Assembly (NCBI RefSeq): GCF_963678865.1
Contig: NZ_OY787459.1
Location: forward strand, 2,198,501-2,262,500
Source: Maridesulfovibrio sp.
Lineage (GTDB): Bacteria > Desulfobacterota > Desulfovibrionia > Desulfovibrionales > Desulfovibrionaceae
DNA: 64,000 nt
Direction: 5' to 3'
Shown here: in pieces, positions 9,754-18,750 of the stretch
Numbering within the stretch: position 1 is the first letter of the stretch
Layout: each line of letters starts with the position of its first letter
The notes under the pieces: model-generated
Databases searched by the model: none
What the model was told of the DNA's origin: nothing
What the model saw: only the letters and a program-made list of their open reading frames with translations
Position numbers and translations under genes: made by a program

Positions 9754-10554
9754 GCAGCCTTCGTAATCGGATTCTTACATGGTCTTATAAACTTTGAGAT
9801 CGACATTGCTGCAGAATGGTCTCTTTTCTTACCAGTGGTTCTATTTAATGCAACACATTAAAAAAATAAAAAAAGTTTAAACATTTGCCATCAAGCGCCG
9901 GCAAACACGACCATAAAATGCTGTAAAACAAACCTTTTATGCCTCCAACACAAGTAGTAACTCCTTTATGCAAATCAATTCGATTTTAATCAACACAAAC
10001 ATAAGGGTCATTATGACGATTTAATCTCAAAAGTGTGTCAAAAAGACTTCCTAAGCTCATAACACATTGAAATAAAGAGATGATAAATTCTCGGCACGCT
10101 TAATTGTCCAATTAATCACAAACAACTTTAACTCAGTGGTCCAATCATGAACCACATGGAAAACAAGTCAAAAAAGACAACCCACCGATATAAATAAGTA
10201 TTACTTTTTGGCTCATTATTTGCTATTTTGACTCTATCCTGTATTGGGTGGTGTCTTTCTTGAAAGCATCGTGGGGATGCTTATCAAGCAATCATATGAA
10301 TATTGGAGGCAAGTAAAGGCTTTTTCATAGAAAATATCTATATATCTGTATCCCGTACTGACAAGTATTAATCATACAAACTAGTCAGATGGGGATCAGT
10401 TCAAAATAATACAGATGTTTTCGCGTAACAACGTGATCAGACATCGAGATGCATTTGTTTGGTAAAAAAGCTTCTTACACTTTTTTATTATCTTTCAAAG
10501 ACAGTCTATGGATGCATTTCCGTAAGACATCAAAGGAAATATGAAAAAAGAAAG

Positions 10555-10599
10555 TAGCCGGGATCTAAGCATATCCTTGACTATGCTGGATTCCGGCTA
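10555..10599. other. Long hairpin, possible small-RNA or degenerate element
   Basis: Arms TAGCCGGGATCTAAGCATA and its near complement ending GGATTCCGGCTA give about 18 pairs with one bulge and two G-U pairs around a short loop. The wobble pairs sit where a plus-strand RNA would tolerate them. There is no T-run after it, so it is not a simple terminator. Confidence 0.4.
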
Positions 10600-10700
10600 T
10601 TTCCCACCACCGCGAGTCTTCGGTTGTTCAAGTGGTATTTAATAAAAACAGCTCTACACTTACGCAAATTTTCTGACTTGCTATAGGCAGGCCAACTTAC

Positions 10701-10744
10701 AAATGACAGGTAAGCTACGCATATACGTACGCAACCTGTCATTT
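10701..10744. other. Inverted repeat with 11-bp arms
   Basis: AAATGACAGGT (10701-10711) pairs perfectly with ACCTGTCATTT (10734-10744); the 22-nt interior contains a further small dyad around TACG/CGTA. It is either an extended hairpin or a regulator site. No gene is obviously controlled by it. Confidence 0.4.
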
Positions 10745-10807
10745 TATCCAAGTGTCACCAAAATCTTTTTTTTGCACCATTGGCAATGCATGTTTTCAAC
10801 AAAACAA

Positions 10808-10842
10808 AAGGGCTTATACGTCAAGTATAAGCCCTTGTTTTT
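10808..10842. terminator. Bidirectional terminator downstream of the dipeptidase gene
   Basis: A 12-bp stem (10808-10819 with 10825-10836) has T-runs on both strands (GTTTTTATTT on plus, TTTTGTTTTG on minus). It probably ends the minus-strand TRAP-dipeptidase transcript. Confidence 0.75.
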
Positions 10843-10924
10843 ATTTGGAGACAATGACCGAAAACAAATCCAGCCATGCGAGAAATGCTCCACCTAACCG
10901 GCAGTAACACACTCAGACCATGAT

Positions 10925-11734
10925 TTAGCCCCCGGCACTTACCAGAGATGTGATGTGCTGATTTGATGAATTGGGCATTAACGCCTCAAAAGTATTCAGA
11001 GTCAGAATTCTGGGACCGTAAATAGCATGTTCTTTCTTTCTCAGTGCTGCCCAGCGTTGGGTTCCGTACTCAAAGTGCCACCATTCGCCGTGGTAATTTA
11101 CAAACCCTGCCCTGATCATGACATCGTAAAGCAGTCTTCTATTGTAGAGGGCTTCCTTTTCATCAGCGGAAAGCTCCAGCCCCTGCTCCACCCGCTCCTC
11201 GTAAAAACGGGTATTAGAGACCGGACCGGGGTAATCAAAGGGCGCCCCCATAGGCAGAGGCACTCCGTCCAATGTGGCGATGGTTAAATCCACGGCTCCC
11301 CCTGTGGAGTGAGGAGAAGGACGCTCTGGATTCAAGCTCGGCGGGGCCACGAACTCTTCGGTCATAACCCTGATCCCATCACTGTCCACCTGAGGATGTA
11401 CTTTTTCGAGCGCTGCGCGGCAGGACTCAAAAAGGGCTATCTGGGTTTCCTTACTTCGCCAGCAATCCAAAATTACCAGCCGTAATCCTTCGGGCAGGAA
11501 AGAATCAACCTTAAGCAATCTCCGCCTGATCTCATCTCTTGCGTAGCAATCAGGCAGGGCCCGTTCTATACCGGCAGAATAGTATGCCGAACGGACCAGA
11601 ATCCTCGGTTCGGCCAGAGAGAGGGGAACTAACTTTTCCTCGTTCTCCCTTATTTCCATTTTGAATACCGCCGTCCAGTCCAGTGCTTCTTCCTGCGGAA
11701 TGGGCGGCTGGTCGGTTAGCTGTGCTGTGTTCAT
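10925..11734 (-). CDS. ddpX: D-alanyl-D-alanine dipeptidase (VanX/DdpX, M15D)
   Basis: 269 residues. Zinc-peptidase motifs of the M15D family are intact: SPHSTGGAVDLTI supplies the His and Asp ligands (SxHxxGxAxD), and EWWHFEYG supplies the catalytic Glu and third ligand His. The conserved substrate-side Arg region LVILDCWRSKETQ is also visible. No signal peptide, so cytoplasmic. The family hydrolyses D-Ala-D-Ala and some related dipeptides, for resistance in VanX or for using peptidoglycan-derived dipeptide as a nutrient in DdpX. Lying 53 bases after the TRAP membrane gene, away from vanHA-like genes, it more likely serves nutrition or cell-wall recycling. SD AGGAT. Confidence 0.9.
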   Translation of the reverse strand: MNTAQLTDQPPIPQEEALDWTAVFKMEIRENEEKLVPLSLAEPRILVRSAYYSAGIERALPDCYARDEIRRRLLKVDSFLPEGLRLVILDCWRSKETQIALFESCRAALEKVHPQVDSDGIRVMTEEFVAPPSLNPERPSPHSTGGAVDLTIATLDGVPLPMGAPFDYPGPVSNTRFYEERVEQGLELSADEKEALYNRRLLYDVMIRAGFVNYHGEWWHFEYGTQRWAALRKKEHAIYGPRILTLNTFEALMPNSSNQHITSLVSAGG

Positions 11735-11787
11735 TTCAATACCGTATCCTGAAATGTGAGTTTACTTACAATGACCGGTCTCACAAC

Positions 11788-13071
11788 TTAATACCCCAAC
11801 AGTCTCGGCAGCCAAAGTGATATACCGGGAATAAAAATCAGCATGAGCTGACATCCGATTGCGACCAGAACAAAGGGCCAGATGTGTTTGAACATTTTTT
11901 CCAGCGGAACAGAGCCGATGGAGGAAACAATGTATACACATGCACCCATGGGCGGAGTAATCAAAGCAATGGTGATATTCAGGGTCATGACAATGCCGAA
12001 ATGAAGCGGATCAATGCCCGCGACCACGGCGAGGGGGGCAAAAACCGGAGTAAGCAACACCAAGGCGGCGATCTCTTCCATGAACATGCCGACCACGAAA
12101 ATGATCAGACTCATAAAAAGTAGAACCATGGAAGGGGTTTTGGCGTATTCCAGCACCAGCGGGGCCAGTTTCTGGGGAACCTGTTCAGAAGAAAGAATCC
12201 AGCCGACAATGGTCGCAGCGCCGATGACAACAAAGATGACACTGGTCAAACGGACGGTATTTCCCAGAGCCTTGCAGACCGCTTTCCAACTGAGCTGGCG
12301 GGTCCATATAAAACCTACGATAAGTACGTACAGGCTGGCTACAGCACCGGACTCCGTGGGCGTCATGAACCCAAAGAGGATACCGCCGATGATAATGCCC
12401 GGAGCGATCAAAGAAGTAATGGCACCACCGGTGGCCGACAACAGCTTTGATACAGAGAATTCAGTGTTTACAATGGGTAGATCAAGCTTTGCGGCGCTGA
12501 TGCGGTGCATGAGCATGAAGGCCAGGCCTAGCAGCAGCCCCGGCATGACCCCCGCAATGAACAGAGCGCCGACATTGGTTTTAGTCATGGCTCCGAAGAG
12601 GATCATAAAGATACTGGGCGGAATGATCGGGCCGATGAGAGAACTTCCGGCGGTAAGCCCTGCGGCGTATGATGCCGGGTAGCCGCCTTTTTTCATAGCC
12701 GGAATCATAATGGAACCGACCGCAGAGGCATCTGCTGCTGCTGATCCGTTCACTCCGGCAAAAATTATACTGGCTACGACTGTGACGTAACCGAGACCGC
12801 CTTTAAGATGACCGACCAGCGCTTCAGCAAAACGCAACAGTCGTTCGGTAAGTCCCGCAGAGCCCATGAGCTCCCCGACCAGAATAAAATAAGGAATAGC
12901 CAGCAGGGAAAAGGGTTCCATGCCGCCATAGAACTGCTGGACCATGATTCGCAACTGGGAAAAATCGCCGATATAGACAAATCCGCTCAGGGCAGTGGCC
13001 AGCATGGAAGCAAAAAGCGGCAGCCCGCAGACAAGCATGGTGAAAAAAACAAGCATCAGAATAAGGCTCAT
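11788..13071 (-). CDS. dctM: TRAP transporter large membrane subunit (DctM)
   Basis: 427 residues, about twelve membrane helices, DctM family. Typical segments are visible: LLAIPYFILVGELMGSAGL near the start, ANGSAAADASAVGSIMIPAMKKGGYP-like sequence in the middle, and LITPPMGACVYIVSSIG near the end. It is the Na+-coupled transport channel of a tripartite ATP-independent periplasmic transporter. Its ATG overlaps the dctQ stop as ATGA, so the two are translationally coupled. Substrate is set by the DctP subunit. Confidence 0.95.
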   Translation of the reverse strand: MSLILMLVFFTMLVCGLPLFASMLATALSGFVYIGDFSQLRIMVQQFYGGMEPFSLLAIPYFILVGELMGSAGLTERLLRFAEALVGHLKGGLGYVTVVASIIFAGVNGSAAADASAVGSIMIPAMKKGGYPASYAAGLTAGSSLIGPIIPPSIFMILFGAMTKTNVGALFIAGVMPGLLLGLAFMLMHRISAAKLDLPIVNTEFSVSKLLSATGGAITSLIAPGIIIGGILFGFMTPTESGAVASLYVLIVGFIWTRQLSWKAVCKALGNTVRLTSVIFVVIGAATIVGWILSSEQVPQKLAPLVLEYAKTPSMVLLFMSLIIFVVGMFMEEIAALVLLTPVFAPLAVVAGIDPLHFGIVMTLNITIALITPPMGACVYIVSSIGSVPLEKMFKHIWPFVLVAIGCQLMLIFIPGISLWLPRLLGY

Positions 13072-13568
13072 GAGTCTTCTTCCTCTTTGTTGATATCCCC
13101 GGCCGGAATGAACTGCTGAAGAGTATACTGAATAAACATCAACCCCATGCCCACAGGAATAGACATGAGCGGAATGCTTTTCTTTATGCCCAGTGTCATG
13201 ATGTTAAACAATCTCAGTTTGTAAGCATAATTATACCCGCAGACGACCATGAAAATCAGGATTCCGGCAAAGACGACCTTACGCAGGACAGCCACAACCA
13301 TCTGCGGTGTTTTGGGGAGGCGGTCCACAATGATACGGATCGCCATATGCTCCCCCTGTTTGAGAGCAGGGGCGGCAGCCAGCATGACCATCCAGACGAG
13401 AGTTATTTTGGCCAGATCCGTGGTCCACATGGGTGGCCGGTAAAACCGTCCGAACACACCCAGCATGACATCCAGAAGGTTTATAACCAGGAGCGCCCCC
13501 GCCCCTAAAAGACAGAGGCGCTCCAGAATGTCAGAACTTTTTTTGCAAAAGTTTGCGACAGGTTTCAT
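13068..13568 (-). CDS. dctQ: TRAP transporter small membrane subunit (DctQ)
   Basis: 166 residues with four membrane helices, DctQ family. The hallmark segment is seen as WTTDLAKITLVWMVMLAAAPALKQGEHMAIRIIVDRLP. It links the large membrane subunit and the binding protein. GAGGGAG stands about ten bases before the ATG, immediately after the dctP stop. Ends in an ATGA overlap with dctM. Confidence 0.93.
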   Translation of the reverse strand: MKPVANFCKKSSDILERLCLLGAGALLVINLLDVMLGVFGRFYRPPMWTTDLAKITLVWMVMLAAAPALKQGEHMAIRIIVDRLPKTPQMVVAVLRKVVFAGILIFMVVCGYNYAYKLRLFNIMTLGIKKSIPLMSIPVGMGLMFIQYTLQQFIPAGDINKEEEDS

Positions 13569-13570
13569 TG

Positions 13571-14590
13571 CTATTTTGCTCCCTCTGCATTTGCTTTGCG
13601 GGCATTTTTCATAGCAAGGTCAATCCATGTCTGGTCCACTTTTTCCTGCAGCCACTTAATATAGGAGGGGCTGCCCAGTTTTTTGAATTCAGCGGATTCT
13701 TCAGCGGTGGGGGTGTAGCTGGTCATACCGTTGCTTTCGAGGAATTTAACCCTCTCATCCACCAAAGATTCCACAAATTCGCGTGTTGCTACGTTTGCTT
13801 TATGAGCACTTTCTTTGATGGCTTTCTGCTGCGCGGGGGTAAGGGATGCGAGAAGTTCGCCGTTTATGAGCAGGAACTGGTCGGAATACTGGACGTTTGC
13901 GAGAGTCAGGTGCTTCTGCACTTCATAAAGGCTGCCCATAATAATGTAGGTCGGGGGGTTCATCTGACCGTCAGCAACGCCGGTTTTAAGTGCCAGATAC
14001 ACTTCGGTCCAGGGAATCGGGGTGCCTGATGCTCCGAATGCTTCATACATGGCAACCTGACTGGCATCCATGGCTCTGAATTTCAGACCTTTGAAATCTT
14101 TAGGAGAGTGAACGGGTTTATCACAGGTGAATGCGAGAAAACCGCCTTCTTCCACTACTTCAAGCAATTCAATGCCGGTGCGGCCTTTCATTTCAGCACG
14201 CGCCTTGTCCATAAATTCGCTACCATCGAAAAAGTTGTGTGCTGCTTTGTAGCTGTCGAAGAGAAAAGGAATGTTGGTGGCGAACATTTCAGGGAAAACA
14301 ATCTGAAGGCCGCCATAGGAAGCAACGTTAATGATAGGACTGCTCATGACCTGCTCCATGCGCTGCTCTTCATTACCGAGCTGGCTGTTGGGGTAAAGCT
14401 TGATTTCAACTTCACCACCGGTGGCCTCTTCCACCAGCCCCTTGAATTTTGCTGCAAAGTAATGGACAGCATTATCCTTTTCGTTAGGCGGTCCGTTGTA
14501 ACTCATTTTGATAGATTTAGCGGCAAGTGCGCTGCCGGGAATGATGAGTACAAGGCTCAGAATCAATCCGAATAATGTGGTGCGTTTCAT
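13571..14590 (-). CDS. dctP: TRAP transporter substrate-binding protein (DctP)
   Basis: 339 residues. Start chosen at the ATG at 14590 (MKRTTLFGLILSLVLIIPGSALA), which gives a clean signal peptide ending at ALA-A and has AGAGGA just upstream; the frame stays open 20 codons further back. The DctP signature around the conserved Arg is present (FKGLKFRAMDASQVAMYEAFG), and GTPIPWTEVYLALKTGVADGQ is the expected ligand-side region. The conserved Arg usually binds a carboxylate, so an organic acid or peptide carboxylate ligand is likely. First gene of the dctPQM-ddpX unit, downstream of a dyad operator facing an IclR regulator. Confidence 0.95.
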   Translation of the reverse strand: MKRTTLFGLILSLVLIIPGSALAAKSIKMSYNGPPNEKDNAVHYFAAKFKGLVEEATGGEVEIKLYPNSQLGNEEQRMEQVMSSPIINVASYGGLQIVFPEMFATNIPFLFDSYKAAHNFFDGSEFMDKARAEMKGRTGIELLEVVEEGGFLAFTCDKPVHSPKDFKGLKFRAMDASQVAMYEAFGASGTPIPWTEVYLALKTGVADGQMNPPTYIIMGSLYEVQKHLTLANVQYSDQFLLINGELLASLTPAQQKAIKESAHKANVATREFVESLVDERVKFLESNGMTSYTPTAEESAEFKKLGSPSYIKWLQEKVDQTWIDLAMKNARKANAEGAK

Positions 14591-14658
14591 GGGATCCTCT
14601 TTGGGGGGGTTGAGGTTTAGGCAACAAGACAGTTGCCCATAATTTCGCATTTACGACT

Positions 14659-14683
14659 CTAAGTATTGTAATACGATACTTAG
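14659..14683. promoter_or_regulatory. 25-bp dyad, likely IclR-family operator
   Basis: CTAAGTAT and ATACTTAG form a perfect inverted repeat with a 9-bp spacer that itself contains part of a second dyad (GTATTGTAATAC, 14663-14674). It lies 69-93 bases upstream of dctP in the divergent promoter region shared with the IclR gene. IclR proteins bind short dyads of this kind beside their own gene. Confidence 0.6.
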
Positions 14684-14903
14684 TATTTGATTACAATTTA
14701 ATTATTTCTGACCACGGCGTCAAGCTGTTTTGCAAAAAAAGCAAACAAACATCGCTCAGGCAATACGTTAAACCTAACATTTTGCAAAAATGACAAAAAA
14801 CACTAAACCGACCACAATACATCCAGCACATTGAATAATATTGCAGATCAGCCCCATAAAAGATGGTGGATCAAATCAACAAGACAAGCTAGGATTCCAG
14901 CAT

Positions 14904-15680
14904 ATGACTAATAAAAGCAATACCAAGAAGGCAAATCCATTGTTTGTTGCATCTCTGGAAAAGGGGATGCGCATTCTTGAGGCATTTGATGAAGGACACC
15001 GCCGTTTGAGTTTAACCGAGATGGTCAAAATTACCGGGCTGAACAAAAGTGCGGTGCAGAGGTTTCTGCATACATGGGAAGAACTGGGATACATAATAAA
15101 GGACAGCAAAACAAAACTGATCAGCCTAAGCCCTAAGACCATGAGCCTTGGCTACAATTTTCTACGCAGCGAACGGCTGGTGGAAGTCGCCACTCCGTTT
15201 CTGCTGGAAGCCCGTGAGTTGACCGGCAACTCCGCCTATCTGGGAACACTGTACGACACTTCCATTATTTACCTGATCCGGCTGCCGCAAAGGCTCCTGC
15301 TGCTTGAAGGGACCCTTCCGGGCCGAAGAGTTCCCGCCTTTTGCGGAGGCAGGGCATTTTTGTCCTGTCTTGACGATTCTGAAATTCTAGAAATCCTGCA
15401 GCGTTCGGAACGCCCATCCATAACCCCTTATACAATAACGGATATTGATGAGATAATGAAAGAGATAGAGCTTGTGCGGAAAAAAGGATTCTGCATCTCC
15501 ATGCAGGAACAGCTGATCGGCGAAATAGCGGTCTCGGCTCCGATCTTGGACAGGGACGGAACGCCACGCGCCGCGGTCTATATTTCCGCCAGAATTTCCG
15601 AATGGACAGAAGAACGGGCTGAGAAGGAACTCGCACCGGCAGTACTTGAAGCCGCTGCGCGAATTGGATCCTTATTGTGA
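14904..15680 (+). CDS. IclR-family transcriptional regulator
   Basis: 258 residues from the ATG at 14904; an upstream in-frame TTG lacks a ribosome site, while AGGA lies nine bases before this ATG. An N-terminal winged helix-turn-helix (SLTEMVKITGLNKSAVQRFLHTWEELGYI) is followed by the IclR effector domain (SAYLGTLYDTSIIYLIRLP, GRRVPAFCGGRAFLSCL, and the typical KGFCISMQEQLIGEIAVSAPI). These regulators sense small organic acids or aromatics. It is divergent from dctPQM-ddpX and probably controls it, through the dyad at 14659-14683. Upstream it also has two TTTTGCAAAAA elements (14730 and 14781 regions). Confidence 0.93.
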   Translation: MTNKSNTKKANPLFVASLEKGMRILEAFDEGHRRLSLTEMVKITGLNKSAVQRFLHTWEELGYIIKDSKTKLISLSPKTMSLGYNFLRSERLVEVATPFLLEARELTGNSAYLGTLYDTSIIYLIRLPQRLLLLEGTLPGRRVPAFCGGRAFLSCLDDSEILEILQRSERPSITPYTITDIDEIMKEIELVRKKGFCISMQEQLIGEIAVSAPILDRDGTPRAAVYISARISEWTEERAEKELAPAVLEAAARIGSLL

Positions 15681-15741
15681 GACAAACATCAGCTTAAACG
15701 CAAACTATCCGCATAAGCTAACCTTTCTCGGGCCAAGACAA

Positions 15742-15778
15742 AAAGCCCCGCAACGTACTGAGCACGTTGCGGGGCTTT
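15742..15778. terminator. Bidirectional terminator between iclR and sad
   Basis: A 15-bp stem (15742-15756 with 15764-15778, 7-nt loop), GC-rich with AAA/TTT ends, lies between two convergent genes. Confidence 0.8.
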
Positions 15779-15826
15779 ACTTTTTACATGGATCAAACGG
15801 TCAGGAGCCCTTTCCAAACTCCCTGA

Positions 15827-17191
15827 TCAACCGATACAAACAGGCTTAACATTTACAAATTCACGAATACCATAAGTTCCAAGTTCGCGGCCGAAACCGG
15901 AAATACCTATACCGCCAAAAGGAAGATTCACATCACTGCGCACGAGGCTATTGATAAAAACACAACCGGTCCTGATGCGGGCCGCCACCTTTTCGGCCAG
16001 ATCTTCATCCTTTGACCAGATGGAACCACCCAGGCCAAAGGGAGTGCTGTTAGCAATATCAACAGCCTCATCTACTGATGCCGCACGGAAAACCACGGCG
16101 ACCGGGCCGAACAGCTCCTCCTGACAAACATCTGCATCTGCGGGAACGTCAGTTATCAGAGTGGGCGGATAATAGAATCCGGCACCATCAGGGATGCTGC
16201 CCCCGCGCACAACATGGCCTCCGGCCTTTATACAGCGGTCCACCTGATCCTGAAGCTCCTGCCGTAATTTACCGGAAGACATGGGCCCCATATCCGTTTC
16301 CCGATCCAGAGGATCTCCGATCTTCAATGCATCCATACTTTCAGCAAAACGGGAAACAAATTCATCATAAACACCATCCATAACAATGAAGCGTTTAGCC
16401 GCAATGCAGGTCTGTCCGGCATTACCGCATCTGGAGACAGTCGCGATTTTGATTGCTTCATCAAGATCGGCATCATTAAGTACAATAAAAGGGTCACTGC
16501 CGCCCAGTTCCATTACGGATTTCTTGAGTCTGGCACCGGCAGCGGAAGCAACCTTCTGGCCTGCAAATTCGCTTCCGGTCAGACTTACCGCAAAGACAGA
16601 ACCGTGATCCAGAACAGATTCTACCTGACGTGCATCGATTAACAAGGACCTGAAAATATTTTCAGGAAAACCCGCGTCCCTGAAAATCTTCTCAATCGCC
16701 AACGCACATTGCGGAACATTGGAAGCGTGCTTGAGAACCACTGCGTTACCGGCCATAAGCGAAGGAGCGGCAATTCTAAAAACCTGCCAGAAAGGAAAAT
16801 TCCAAGGCATGACAGTCAGAACGGTCCCCAAGGGCTGGTAAGTTATATATGCCTTGCGCCCGGCACCCTCTACAGGAGTAGGAGCCAACATTTCCTCACC
16901 ATTATCAGCATAAAAATCGCAGACAAGACCGCACTTCACCGCCTCGCCTTCACCCTGCTTCACCGGCTTGCCCATCTCTACAGCCATGATTTCAGCCAAC
17001 TCTCCGCTGCGTTCACGCAATAGATCCGCAGCCTTTTTCAATAAAGCTCTACGCTCTGCGAAACTGCGTTCTTTCCAGCCCAACCACTCAACTGCAACAT
17101 TGTCCAAAATAGACTGAACCATCTCTTCGGAATATGGTTCAAAGGAAGCCACAACTTCTTCTGTAGCCGGATTAAAACTTTGAATACTCAT
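15827..17191 (-). CDS. sad: Succinate-semialdehyde dehydrogenase (Sad/GabD-like)
   Basis: 454 residues, aldehyde dehydrogenase family. Catalytic residues are visible: Glu in VMELGGSDPFIVLNDADLD and Cys in CGNAGQTCIAAKRF; the NAD(P) site includes MPWNFPFWQVFR. The overall length, short N-terminus and C-terminal FGGIGISGFGRELGTYGIREF resemble E. coli Sad (YneI) more than GabD. It would oxidise succinic semialdehyde, the product of GABA transamination, to succinate. It is the last gene of the gabT-liv cluster after a 136-base gap, with AAAGGAG before the ATG. A different omega-semialdehyde cannot be excluded. Confidence 0.85.
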   Translation of the reverse strand: MSIQSFNPATEEVVASFEPYSEEMVQSILDNVAVEWLGWKERSFAERRALLKKAADLLRERSGELAEIMAVEMGKPVKQGEGEAVKCGLVCDFYADNGEEMLAPTPVEGAGRKAYITYQPLGTVLTVMPWNFPFWQVFRIAAPSLMAGNAVVLKHASNVPQCALAIEKIFRDAGFPENIFRSLLIDARQVESVLDHGSVFAVSLTGSEFAGQKVASAAGARLKKSVMELGGSDPFIVLNDADLDEAIKIATVSRCGNAGQTCIAAKRFIVMDGVYDEFVSRFAESMDALKIGDPLDRETDMGPMSSGKLRQELQDQVDRCIKAGGHVVRGGSIPDGAGFYYPPTLITDVPADADVCQEELFGPVAVVFRAASVDEAVDIANSTPFGLGGSIWSKDEDLAEKVAARIRTGCVFINSLVRSDVNLPFGGIGISGFGRELGTYGIREFVNVKPVCIG

Positions 17192-17327
17192 AAGAACTCC
17201 TTTTATCCGATTACAAGGATATTTTTATCATAGAAGGCATCAGGCGGTCCTTCTTAAACTTATATTCTTTTGCAAAAAAGCCTGAGAAAGCAGAAGCCAT
17301 TATTGCAAGACGTTATCTTCAAAACAT

Positions 17328-18038
17328 TTAAATACCCAGATAGGCCGTCTTGATGTGCGGATTATCGAGCAGGTCTTGCGCACTTCCTTCCATTGCCACC
17401 CGGCCATGTTCCAATACGTAGCCCCGGTCAGAAAGGGAAAGAGAATGCTGCACGTCCTGCTCCACCAGTAAAACAGTGGTTCCCTGATCAGCAATCTCGC
17501 GCACATTGGCAAAAATCTCCTTGATCAGAATCGGTGCGAGACCTAGTGACGGTTCATCAAGCATCATCAATCTGGGTCGGGCCATAATGCCACGTCCGAT
17601 GGCAACCATCTGCTGTTCCCCTCCTGAAAGAGTCATAGCCAACTGGTCCTTGCGCTCTTCAAGGCGCGGAAACATTTCGTAGACAGTCTGAAGAGACTCT
17701 TCAATGTGGTCCTTGGCCCTTTCACAATAGGCCCCTACAATCAGGTTATCGTAGACGGACATCAGAGAAAAAAGCTTTCGGCCTTCAGGCACATGGATCA
17801 ACCCGGTATCCACGATATTTTCAGGAGCACAGCCCTGAATATCAGCGGAATCAAAATTGATCTGCCCCTCGGACGGGGCAAGCAGCCCTGAAATTGTCCG
17901 CAACAGAGTTGATTTACCAGCCCCGTTGCCGCCGATGATTGAGACGACCTCCCCCTCTTTTACATGCAGAGAAAGGTCAAAAATAACCTGAACATCACCG
18001 TAGCTGACGTCAAGATTATCTATTTTAAGAAGCGACAT
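17328..18038 (-). CDS. livF: LIV-type ABC transporter ATPase LivF
   Basis: 236 residues from the ATG at 18038, where GGAGGTGA sits six bases upstream; the open frame extends 17 codons further but without a ribosome site. Walker A GGNGAGKSTLL, signature LSGGEQQMVAIGRGIMARP and Walker B LMMLDEPSLGLAP are intact. The C-terminus YLGI is typical of LivF. It overlaps livG by 14 bases. One of two ATPases powering amino acid import. Confidence 0.95.
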   Translation of the reverse strand: MSLLKIDNLDVSYGDVQVIFDLSLHVKEGEVVSIIGGNGAGKSTLLRTISGLLAPSEGQINFDSADIQGCAPENIVDTGLIHVPEGRKLFSLMSVYDNLIVGAYCERAKDHIEESLQTVYEMFPRLEERKDQLAMTLSGGEQQMVAIGRGIMARPRLMMLDEPSLGLAPILIKEIFANVREIADQGTTVLLVEQDVQHSLSLSDRGYVLEHGRVAMEGSAQDLLDNPHIKTAYLGI

Positions 18039-18750
18039 AGTCACCTCCGAGATATGCCTTGATAACATCTTCATCCTGAGCCACGTCATCCGGTTTTCCT
18101 TCAGAAATCTTTGTTCCGAAATGGATGACTACCAATTCATCCGAAAGAGCCATTATAGCCCGCATGATGTGTTCAATCACAAATATGGTCACCCCGCTCT
18201 CGCGGATACCTTTGAAGACATCAATAATCTCATCCACTTCAGTCGGCCGCAGTCCGGCCATCACCTCGTCCAACAGCAGCAGCTTGGGTCTGGTGGCCAT
18301 TGCCTTGGCGATTTCAAGACGTTTGCGGTCGGCGATGGTCAGGGCTCCCGGCAGATCATCCTTGCGGTGGTCAAGATGCATCTCCTTGAGAACATCAAGT
18401 GCAATGGATTCGGCCTCTTCATGACTGTTGGTGGTGGCAAAAGCGGCCACGGTGGTATTGTAAAGCACGGATTTGGTGGCGAAAGGCTTGACGATCTGGA
18501 AAGTACGGGCCAACCCCTTGCGGCAGAGATCCCAAGGCCTGGCTCCGGTGATGTCCTCTCCGTCAAAATAGATTTTACCCATTGTGGGTTTGTAGACCCC
18601 GGCGGCGCAGTTAAACACAGTGGATTTCCCTGCACCGTTAGGCCCGATGAGCCCCAGAATCTGTCCTTTGCCCACCTCAAGGTCAAGGGCATTAACTGCG
18701 GTCAAGCCGCCAAACTGCATGGTAACTTCTTCGAATCTAAGCATACTCAT
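18025..18750 (-). CDS. livG: LIV-type ABC transporter ATPase LivG
   Basis: 241 residues from the ATG at 18750, preceded by GGAGG. Walker A GPNGAGKSTVFN, the LivG-type segment ARTFQIVKPF, and Walker B KLLLLDEVMAGLRPTEVDE are present. The signature region reads LTIADRKRLEIAKAMATRP, so the usual LSGG is replaced by LTIAD; LivG-type ATPases commonly vary here. It overlaps the livM end by 14 bases, pointing to coupled translation. Confidence 0.94.
   Translation of the reverse strand: MSMLRFEEVTMQFGGLTAVNALDLEVGKGQILGLIGPNGAGKSTVFNCAAGVYKPTMGKIYFDGEDITGARPWDLCRKGLARTFQIVKPFATKSVLYNTTVAAFATTNSHEEAESIALDVLKEMHLDHRKDDLPGALTIADRKRLEIAKAMATRPKLLLLDEVMAGLRPTEVDEIIDVFKGIRESGVTIFVIEHIMRAIMALSDELVVIHFGTKISEGKPDDVAQDEDVIKAYLGGDYVAS

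Larger units (their letters stand above)
9754..10924. other. 1.17-kb gene-poor AT-rich region with hairpins
   Basis: No convincing protein gene on either strand; the only open frames are short and lack ribosome sites. Composition is AT-rich. It contains several inverted repeats listed separately (10555-10599, 10701-10744, 10808-10836) and a small dyad AAGCATC/GATGCTT at 10264-10282. No tRNA fold was recognised. It may hold a small RNA or remnants of lost genes. Confidence 0.6.

Noticed and set aside
12014..12682. 222-codon plus-strand frame opposite dctM
   Set aside because: Shadow frame rich in Met and Ala, lacking a ribosome site; dctM is unambiguous.
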